From Chara braunii (taxonomy: Eukaryota; Streptophyta; Charophyceae; Charales; Characeae), in the NCBI GenBank assembly GCA_003427395.1, contig BFEA01000001.1:4362475-4389814 (forward strand): a stretch of DNA of 27,340 nt, in the 5' to 3' direction. A model generated the notes under the pieces. That model worked only from the letters and a program-made list of their open reading frames with translations. It was not told where the DNA came from and made no database searches. The translations under genes and the position numbers were made by a program. Of the stretch, positions 19,532 to 27,340 are shown piece by piece. Positions within the stretch are counted from its first letter, which is position 1, and each line of letters begins with the position of its first letter.

Positions 19532-22500
19532 ATGGCGGAGGGGAGAGCAGGGAGGTTGGTTAAGAAGGCAAGGAGGGATCAGGCAGGCCATACTCTTCCG
19601 GAGTTAAGTATCATGTCATGGAACGTAAATGGAATGGTGGGTATACTTGAAAACCAGGATAAGTGGAATAATGTCACAAAATATACAGACTGGTTTGGGT
19701 CATCCCTGCCGGACTTCATCTGTTTTCAAGAAACACACCTCTCAGAAACTCAGGAGCATCAGCAAATTCAGAGAAAGATTATACAAAAACTCCAGAGAGT
19801 AAAGGAGGCTTGGTGGGCACCTGCAGCCAGATCACACTCAACAGGAGTAGTCATTTTACTAAATAATAGATCGTCGGCAGTACGAAAAATTAGAGTAACT
19901 AGCACTGCACTGGATGAAGTAGAGGGAAGATGGGTTAGGGTTAACTTCGAGCTTCATGATGAGCCGTATACGTTGCTAGGTGTATACGGTCCAAATGGGT
20001 TACAGCAGAGGTCAGAATTTGTGGACATCATACAGGAACAATTGGAAGCAGATCGTCATTTAATATTAGTTGGGGACTGGAATGCTGCCCTGGACCTTCC
20101 ATTGGATAGAATGTCGGCAACAGGTAGACAATGGGAGGATGGTTTAATGGAGGAAGCCTTACAGGTGCACAGGATGATGACAAACAGAGACCTGGTGGAT
20201 CCCCATAGACTGCAATTTCCAGAAGAAAGAAGGTTCACCTATTTAAAAACGAACCGCAGTCAGCATGTGTCAGCATCTAGGATAGATTATTTTCTAATAT
20301 CTCCCAGCATAATAGGTATGATACAATCGGTTGGCATTGGAGATCTACCCTTTGCGCTTGGATTGGACCATAAACTCATCTTTCTCGACCTCATAACAGA
20401 CAAACAGGTCAAAAGAGGAAAGGACTTTTACAAAATAAATAATTCTCTGTTGCGCACTCCGGAAATGAGACAGGCTGTATTGCAGGCATGTCAGTCACAC
20501 AACCCACTAACCCAAACATTCCCAGATCTGCTAAACACAATTTCTAAAGCCTCGGAGGGGGCAGCTAGAAGGTTGGCGGCTAGAAGAAGGGAAAGGGAGT
20601 CGGAGCTCCAACAATCAATGAAGCTCGCGAAACACAACATGATAGCTTATCCAGGTCAAGAAATGTACGAAAGGGCCCTGGAAGTAGCAAGGGAAGAGTT
20701 GGCAGATTGGGAGCGTTGGAGGCTGAGAGGTCTGCAAATGAGAGTCAGGGTTAGGGAATGGGAGGAGGGAGAGAGAATGACGAAGTTCTTTTTCAGAAAA
20801 TTAAGTCTAAGGGCAGAAACGCTCAGATAGAACAACTTGACGGTCCTTTGGGCCCGACATCAGTCACAGAAGAGATGATCCAAGTAGCCCACAATTTTTA
20901 TAGTAATCTTTACACATCAAGGGAGGCTGATCACCCTGAGCACCAGGTTAAAGAGGCATTGTCTAAGTTTTTAAGGTATCTGCAACAAACCATCTCCCCG
21001 CAGCAAGCAGTAACGTTGGATGCTCCTTTGACGCTTGACGAGTTATGGGAGGCCTTGAAGTCTATGGCTCCAAACAAGACTCCGGGTAAGGATGGATTGA
21101 CCAAGGAATTCTGGTTGGAGTTTTGGCCAATCCTAGGGGAGGAATACCTTGCCTATTTGGAGCAAGCATGGCAGGAGGAGGGACTAGGACAGGATCCGGC
21201 AACGGGAGTAGTGACGCTGCTATACAAGAAAGGGAACCCTTCAGACATTCAGAATTATAGGCCAATTACGTTGCTAACACGAACGCATAAGATAATAGCC
21301 AAAGCATTAGTAAACAGACTCACTCCTCTCACAGCGAGTTGCTTTCATGTGGACCAGACAGGATTTATACCGGGGAGGTTCATCTTAGACAATGTCATGA
21401 CGCTAACCGAAACAGTAAGGTACATAAGAGACAAGCGTATTAATGCCGCAATACTGTTCTTTGACTTTGAGAAGGCTTATGACCAGGTAAGCTGGCCCTT
21501 TCTGCAGCAATGCATGGAAAAGATGGGAGTGGGTCCGAATTTTAGGAAATGGATTAGGGTTTTATATAACAATGCGCACGACCAAGTGCAAGTTAATGGT
21601 CATTTGTCAGCAGCCTATAGAATGTCAAGATCAGTTAGGCAAGGGGACCCGTTAGCGGCACCGATATTTCTGTTCATAATGGAGGCGATTGCTTCCTTTT
21701 TGCGTAAGGATCCTTCAATTCATAGATTGCTGGCGGAACAGGATCATCATGGACACACTGTTCACCTTCCCACAGTTATTATGTTTGCAGATGATCTAAC
21801 AGTACTCATTAGAGCATCGGATTCATCATTTCAAGCTTTAATAAGAGCAATGGAGGCTTTTCAATTAGCGTCAGAAATGAAAATAAACTGGCGGAAACGG
21901 AGGGTTGGTGGTTGGGAGAACAAGGTCAAGAGAGTCATCTCCCGGAGGAATGCCCATAGGGCCTACAATGGACATCTCCACAAACCCCTATTAGATATCT
22001 AGGCGTGAAAATTACAGAGGCAGGTACTCATCACTCCAAGGCGGCAGATCTATTGGCTAACATCCTGAGTAAGTTGGGGGCTTGGTCGAACGTCTNCACT
22101 TCTATATTCNGGAGGGCACTCATATTAAATGCATCTATCTTCTCTATGATCTGGTATGCAGGGTCAATTTGGACCCCGCCAAATATCACTTTAACATTGC
22201 TGAGAAGAAGGGNAGCGGCATACTTATGGACATCTAATGCAATGACTGTACACTTCATTTCCAAGTTGGCATGGAAACATGTTACTAGACCAAAGCAGCA
22301 GGGAGGACTGGGGATTTTAGACCCCGATCACCAACTCAAAGCACTTCAGACGAAATGGGTAATTAAGTTGATTACCCACCATAACTTGCCTTGGACGTCC
22401 CTAGCGCTCTATCAGATTAGGAAATTGGCTAAATATAGAACCCCTTCGAATATGTCGGGCCAGTTTTGGGTCATGTGTAGCACATGGGCCAAAGGGGTTT

Positions 22501-24084
22501 CAGAAGGTAATGGCAGGGGTGATAATGATGAAGGAGTAAGGAAGCCATCATATTGGGCTCAACTAATGAAACTATGGAAGGAAATCTTCCCAGCCAGGGT
22601 TGGTGAGCCTCACACAAGAGAAGAAGTTTTGAGACAGTCATTATTTTGTAACTCAAGTATTAGAGATGCACAAGGGAAACCACTGACACTCTCAAATAAG
22701 GACACAAATAGGGTAAGTGGCTGGAGCGTGGGGTCTGGCAGGTTAAACACCTGTGGGAAGCCTCCGAGAATAGGTGGAAAACAGTAAAAGAGCTAAGGGA
22801 ACAATGAAGGGGTTGTCACAAGCTGTTGAAAAATCTTGAAATAGTCCTAATAGCCATTCCACAAACGTGGGGGGATCTTCTGCGAAGGGGAGTACAGTGG
22901 GGGCTAGGGGACTGGGCGACATGGCAAGATGAAAAAGACCCAACAGAAGTCTTCAGAATATGGGATCAGGAGCCTGCAAGGCCGGAATGGCTTCAAGCAG
23001 ACAAATATACCGTCATGCACCAAGGAGCCACCACCTCTTCACTAATAAAGAACTCCAAAGTGTCTATAACCATTCTCAAAAGTCAATTGCGAAAGGTAAG
23101 AGTAGTTGAGACAGACGAATTCACAGTTTTCTGTCCAAATACTCCACTGGAAGATCTGGAAGTAGACCCCGGGGAATGGGCAGGGAAGATCAGAAGTGGC
23201 TCTATGGGAACAGAAAGGAGAATTAATATTCTGCATTACACCACTACGATAGGATATAGGTTGAGAAGAAGATCCTTTTCTCTTACGCCTCATCTATTGA
23301 AGAGGTGGGAAAAGAGGGTGGGGATACCCCAGGGACAACTATCTACGTTCCCTTGGCAGGCGATTAACGCAGTTAGATTGGGAAAAGTCAGAAGTATGCA
23401 ATGGCTAATAGCCCATGTGGCTCTGCCGGTCAATGAATGGTTAAATGAGCGAAGGAGATGGTCAAGGAGGGATCCAGCAAATGCAGAGCGTAGAGCAGAA
23501 GTATGCAATGGCTAATAGCCCATGTGGCTCTGCNGGTCAATNAATGGTTAAATGAGCGAAGGAGANGGTCAAGNAGGGATCCAGCNAATGCAGAGNGTAG
23601 AGTGTGTCAGGGTGGCATGTCAGAATCAATGCAGCATTGCCTGTTGGAATGTACANGAGCAGACATCATTTGGGAAGAAGCCAGGAGTATATGGGGTCAC
23701 ATCTCCAAGACTCCATGGTTAGACAATAAAATTGCACTCTTGTTGGGGGTCCACATCCCGACGCAGTGGAAGTCGTTCGAGAAGAGTATGTTTCCATTGA
23801 TACGACAATATAGCCTGTGGACCATTTGGAAGAAAAGNTGTCAAATTACTANTGAAGGGAGTACAATGCACATACAGGAAGCAAGGGAGATATTATGGTC
23901 ATTAATTGAAANAGATTTACGAGCACAGTGGAAGAGGGTCAAGACCCAAATTCTGCAAAATCCGGNCCAGGAGCAGGAAATAAGGAAGAAATTCAATACC
24001 AATGTACTAGGGCAAGGAGCGGTGGCAACCTTGCACGGAAATAACCTCGATTTTAAATGGAGGAGGGGATTGAAAATCAATTAA
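19532..24084 (+). pseudogene. LINE-B ORF2: AP-endonuclease and reverse transcriptase, frameshifted
   Basis: Polyprotein for target-primed reverse transcription. The endonuclease (about 19607-20400) shows SWNVNG, QETHL, GVYGPN, GDWNAALD, SRIDYFL and LDHKLI. The reverse transcriptase shows PNKTPGKDGLTKEFW, NYRPITLL, FFDFEKAYD, RQGDPLAAPIF and FADD at 21784-21795. Distal L1-type blocks and a zinc-binding tail (CQGG...HCLLEC) follow, then LWTIWKK and the stop at 24084. The frame moves back by one base near 20797-20800 (A-run), 21895-21897 (A-run) and 22723 (G-run). A TAG at 21957-21959 and a TGA at 22805-22807 interrupt it, and a 107-bp duplication at 23389-23602 shifts it again. No RNase H domain was seen. 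L1 clade is inferred from the domain order. Confidence 0.9.
23389..23602 (+). repeat. 107-bp direct duplication, second copy peppered with N
   Basis: 23389-23495 and 23496-23602 are identical except for six N in the second copy (23534, 23542, 23566, 23574, 23586, 23596). The length is not a multiple of three, so it breaks ORF2. Such an exact unit with N on one side looks like two contig ends joined without collapsing their overlap. Confidence 0.92.
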
Positions 24085-24843
24085 TGGAAGGAGCTTAAGG
24101 GCTCTACAATCAGTGGAGGGACAGACACAGTTACGACACAGAAGGGATATTGCAAGACCTACACATACCAGACGACCAAAGCCTGGAGGTCACAAGCTTA
24201 GTTGCTAGAGGAGTCATCAAGAAAAGACAGGTTAAGAGGGATTAGGTTTTAAGGTTAAGACAGAGTCAGCAGGCAATGCACAGGTTGGTAGTAATGGAGG
24301 GAGAGCTCTTTCTGGGAAATATAGCACTATTTGGCGGAACTGGTTTTCAGTTCTGAGAGGAAAGAGAGAGTCATGGCAAGGATGAGGCGTTGGAAGGTAA
24401 GGGAAAGGGGAGTAACAGCAGTAGGGTTTAGGGTTTACGGCGAGGACAGGCGGAAAGAGAGAGAAGAAGGAAAGGTTAGGCAGAGGAAAATAGACGTACG
24501 TTTACGGAAATTGCAGGTCGGGACACTCCGCAGGGGTCCCACTTCTTCCATTACATTTCTGCCCTTTTTTCGTTACTGCAGCTGGGGAGGATGATTGGCA
24601 GTACTAAGGGCAGGTTGGTAGGTTCTTTCCTTTATTGCTATTCCTCTTTTCTTCATCTACTTTTGTCTTTGTTCAAGAATAGCATGTAGCTAGACAGGAG
24701 AAAGGGACACTGGACCCTGTTTCCAGTACGAGCCTAATCTGGGTAATGGCCCCGGTTTTCCGGGTTGAGATGTGGAGGGATTCCCGGCCTCCTTTTGCTC
24801 AATATATAATGAAGCATGCTTTGAAAAAAAAAAAAAAAAAAAA
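24085..24843 (+). other. LINE-B 3' UTR and poly(A) tail
   Basis: Follows the ORF2 stop. It contains AAGGGACACTGGACCCTGTT with a CTGGA/TTCCAG hairpin near 24704, a CCCCGG/CCGGG palindromic patch near 24752, and ends ATATATAATGAAGCATGCTTTG plus about 20 A. Only an 87-codon non-descript frame lies inside. Confidence 0.8.
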
Positions 24844-26160
24844 GAGGCGCCCCATGCCCCTTGGCACCCGTACTAGACTTTTGGGAAGTCAACAGTCAGG
24901 CCCAAGTCAGGCATAGCAGTCAAAGAGTCAAAGATTTACCAGGAGTCAATCACAGCCGCAGATCTCAGACAAATCAAATGCTAAATGCAGTTCCTGGAAG
25001 TTTCCAAGGCCAAATGGGTCCAGGCATACATTGGCCAGCAGCAAATCTGTGCCGCACAAGATTGAGAAATCTCAGCTGTTCGAGGAGGCAAAAGGGAGGC
25101 AGACCAGGCCAGGTCAACAGCAAAAATAAGCTGCCTGCCCCACCCAACTCATTCATTCTGCCTCACGCTGCTTGATGCTGGAGTGCTGCTTCAGAGCGCT
25201 AGCGCTGGGAGAAGGCAGACACAGAGAGAGAGAGGGAGGGAGAGAGAGACAGACAGACAGAGATGGGGGAAGGCACAGAGAGAGAGAGACGGACGGACGG
25301 ACGGAGAGACATAACAGAGACAGAGACACAGACACAGACACAGACACAGACACAGGTACTGTCTTCCCCCAAACACAACGCACCCTAATTTTGGTTGTAT
25401 TGGAACGGAAAGCTAGTTCATAATCAGTGTTGTTTTCGGGGTAAGACAGTAGTGACCATAGCTAGGATAGAGGGAGCACTGCACCATAGTTTAGCAGTAG
25501 AGAGAGAGTGAGGTTGAGGGAGATCAGGCCTGTGCAGAGAGGTGAGAGTGAAGGAGAGGCTTAGGTGACTTACCTCGTGATGATTGCATGCTGCAGGGAC
25601 AGCAGCTTGCTTCAGAAGACTGGCAGTGGCGGTTGAGAGCATCAACCTCCGTAGCGCCAGTTGATACAGCACTGGAGGGCTGAGAGGTACATTGGCGAGT
25701 TGCTACTGGAAGAGGAATCGGCTGCATAAATATCTATAATCCACTGAGGTGGTGAGCAGACAGGAAGCCTGGAGGTTGAAGGAGGGTGGAAGAGCCGTAA
25801 GTTTGTATTCATTGATTTTTACGGAAAGCTTTCCTCCTCTTCTCCGATTTTTCTCTACTTTTGTCTATTTTACTACTTCATGTTGATGACATAGATAGTG
25901 TGTGGATGCTTTCAATCTCAGATAAGGACCAAAAAAAAAAACCTCCCATGAGATAATAGGTAAAAGTTACTAAAAACTTGGCAAAGTGCATACAACAACA
26001 CCTCGACAGTCCAGAAAACAAAGAAGGGGAGGGACTAGCCAGAATCGTAATTGTTCCTTTACGACATCCTTTAAAATTGGAAGAATTCAGACAAAATTAG
26101 CACAGTCCCTGTCACGCCACTAATTGAGAAGCACTTCCCCCGTCCAAAAAAGAATCCCAA
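24844..26160. other. Intron sequence right of LINE-B
   Basis: Begins with GTCA words (24888-24945) resembling those left of LINE-B at 14630-14700. It holds a compound microsatellite and a strong minus-strand donor word, ACGAG|GTAAGTCACC, with GT at 25573-25572. No exon with conserved content accompanies that donor. The rest shows nothing. Confidence 0.4.
25218..25356. repeat. Compound microsatellite (GA, GACA, GACG, ACAGAC)
   Basis: Successive runs of GA, GACA (25248-25260), GGAC (25290-25303) and GACACA (25324-25354). Open frames here are low-complexity artefacts. Confidence 0.92.
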
Positions 26161-26232
26161 GGCATGTGCATGTGCATGTGCAAGTGCTCATGTGCATGCA
26201 TTGCATGCATGCCTATGCATGTGCATGTATGT
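26161..26232. repeat. ATGCATGTGC alternating purine-pyrimidine run
   Basis: Repeats of GCATGT and GCATGC, almost perfectly alternating purine and pyrimidine. It lies about 95 bp downstream of the donor of the TOPRIM exon on the minus strand. Confidence 0.85.
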
Positions 26233-26326
26233 GAATTACTCCCTAAGGTACATTCAGGACAACTGGCAAAATTGAGGTCGGGCTCCAGAGTGTTGCTTGC
26301 AGTTTAAAATTTCCAAATTACATCAC

Positions 26327-26505
26327 CTCTCCACAAGCGCCGAGAAATGTGCACGGAGGACATTGAGTCGCGGATTGGTCCCTCTGCAGACATCAATAAC
26401 CTCAAATGCGATGTTTTCTCCTTCACGGTCACAGTCCAGCCACAAAACTAGCCACTGGCACTGACTTGCTTCCTGCTGCAGAGTGAGCATCAGCTGGTGT
26501 TTGTC
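26327..26505 (-). CDS. TOP3A: TOP3A internal exon with TOPRIM DxDxE motif
   Basis: Internal exon of DNA topoisomerase III alpha, a type IA enzyme that passes single DNA strands and works with a RecQ helicase and RMI proteins to dissolve recombination intermediates. It encodes 59 codons plus two bases. Residues 18-36 read [19 protein letters not shown], the metal-binding DxDxE part of the TOPRIM fold; DCDREGE maps to 26436-26416. The segment RAHFSAL follows, where relatives as I recall them have RARFSA, so one Arg appears as His. The acceptor is a pyrimidine-rich tract ending CTTCTCCTGCAG just before 26505. The donor is AG|GTGATG with GT at 26326-26325. The exon starts in phase 0 and ends after two bases of an Arg codon, which the exon at 7873 completes. 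Family assignment is very secure; exact ends rest on splice motifs and phase. Confidence 0.95.
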
Positions 26506-27176
26506 CTGCAGGAGAAGCGGGGGGGGAACAAAGGCCAACATGAAACACATTGTCTAGAATGCCAGAATTGTAATAAGGATGACAGTTCAAAGATGTATAG
26601 AATTGCAGTACAATTATATACACCACCAGTGCACAACGAGAACTGAATTTCCCATTGAGTATGAGTGAACCAGCTGCAGGTTTCACTAAAACTCCCGCAC
26701 CGGCTTCAATTTAAGGGTGCAGGCAGGGGAAGGATAACATCAAACAGAAGCCCGACGTGTTAGTATTTGCCTGAAAGAAGATCATGCATCAGCTTTGGGT
26801 CGGGCAATAGATAATGGCACAGAAGAAAAGAGACAGCAGGTTATTCGTAGCTGTGGAGCAGAGGCACAGTGCCTACGAGGCTTTCTGGGACTTCATAACT
26901 GAGAAAAAACATCTTGAATGGCATCACAATTTGGCTAAATAACAGATGTACCCACCAGCGTGCCCCGGCTTCACAGATACCCATGTGCGATTTGTGGCTG
27001 TGCTCACAGGCACTTCCTATCCCGGATACCCAATCTGCAAATGCCCATACAAACTACAAACTTTCTATAAGACAAGTGGACCCGAGGAGAGGGACGAACA
27101 GGGGGCGGGGCTGTTGTTGTCACACTGCTTGGGCATGTCATGTCGAATCGTTGGACTTTCACTGACTGATCAGGAG

Positions 27177-27178
<2 letters not shown>
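26506..27178. other. Intron upstream of the TOPRIM exon
   Basis: Minus-strand intron that ends with the acceptor at 26506-26507. I looked for the preceding TOP3A coding block (the WHSC...YVPE type segment) and did not find it, so that exon is probably beyond the right edge. Confidence 0.5.
26814..26942 (+). CDS. Possible 42-residue ORF, unknown
   Basis: An ATG-started frame reading MAQKKRDSRLFVAVEQRHSA and continuing to a TAA at 26940-26942. Composition is protein-like, basic at the start and aromatic later (YEAFWDFITEKKHLEWHH). It sits in an intron of TOP3A on the opposite strand, with no relative I recognise, so chance or a transposon relic is as likely as a gene. Confidence 0.15.
   Translation: MAQKKRDSRLFVAVEQRHSAYEAFWDFITEKKHLEWHHNLAK

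Positions 27179-27256
<78 letters not shown>
27179..27256. repeat. (TC)39 microsatellite
   Basis: An uninterrupted 78-bp TC run, followed by GATCCGATGC. Confidence 0.97.
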
Positions 27257-27259
<3 letters not shown>

Positions 27260-27340
27260 CCGATGCACGTCGCGATCCTCCTTCATCCCGGCCTCGTCTG
27301 GGCTCGTCTTGGTGTTGATTCCATTGTCATCCCGAGCCGT

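Larger units (their letters stand above)
14701..24843 (+). mobile_element. LINE-B: near-complete L1-like LINE, antisense to TOP3A
   Basis: Non-LTR retrotransposon with all parts in order: CpG-rich 5' segment, GA-rich tandem monomers, ORF1 with zinc knuckle, ORF2 with endonuclease and reverse transcriptase, 3' UTR and an A20 tail at 24824-24843. The 3' edge is firm. The 5' edge is approximate, because I found no target duplication matching the DNA after the tail (GAGGCGCCCC). ORFs carry stops and single-base shifts, so this copy as written is not active. Fourteen N bases lie in ORF2. Its strand is opposite to the host gene. Confidence 0.85.
7874..26326 (-). other. TOP3A: TOP3A intron, about 18.45 kb
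   Basis: Interval between the TOPRIM exon and the linker exon; it begins GTGATG and ends GAACAG on the minus strand. The flanking coding sequence joins without loss of any conserved residue, so no further exon is needed here. Most of its length is transposon: a hAT element, a LINE fragment, an inverted-repeat pair and a near-full LINE in the antisense direction. Unexpressed exons or alternative exons cannot be ruled out from sequence alone. Confidence 0.85.

Noticed and set aside
25160-25383. Overlapping open frames in the compound microsatellite
   Set aside because: Low-complexity readings of GA/GACA runs.

Overview
This is eukaryotic nuclear DNA from a large, repeat-rich genome. The protein fragments point to the green lineage. 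The conserved gene reads most like plant topoisomerase III alpha, and the LINEs have the plant L1-like layout: a CCHC zinc-knuckle ORF1, then an ORF2 with AP-endonuclease, reverse transcriptase and a C-terminal zinc-binding segment. Huge introns full of LINEs and microsatellites would suit a charophyte such as Chara, but that placement is a guess.

Almost the whole window is the interior of one gene on the minus strand, a TOP3A orthologue. Three short exons are visible: 26505-26327 (TOPRIM DxDxE segment), 7873-7801 (linker) and 1793-1671 (segment with the catalytic tyrosine). Their splice phases fit exactly and their joined reading follows the family without a break. They are separated by introns of about 18.45 kb and 6.0 kb. 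Earlier exons should lie beyond the right edge and later ones beyond the left edge. I see no other host exon I can defend.

The 6.0 kb intron (1794-7800) holds LINE-A (1848-5178, minus strand, same sense as the gene). It is 5'-truncated, has a 19-bp target-site duplication, and landed only 36 bp from the acceptor of the catalytic-tyrosine exon. The rest of that intron is non-coding, with three small tandem duplications.

The 18.45 kb intron (7874-26326) holds a 1191-bp non-autonomous hAT element with an exact 8-bp TSD (8597-9787); a decayed LINE fragment, LINE-C (about 10514-11445, minus); a pair of inverted 320-340 bp repeats (11523-11862 and 13631-13953) that may bound one element; and LINE-B, a near-complete LINE on the plus strand, antisense to the gene (about 14.7-24.84 kb). 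LINE-B has a CpG-rich 5' segment, GA-rich tandem monomers just before ORF1, ORF1 with in-frame TGA codons, ORF2 with several single-base frameshifts, and a poly(A) tail. A 107-bp direct duplication with scattered N bases inside ORF2 looks like an assembly seam.

Microsatellites lie near both window edges (CT/TC runs at 79-131 and 27179-27256). A dispersed repeat with a core of about 50 bp occurs six times. No rRNA, convincing tRNA, CRISPR or bacterial-type features were seen.
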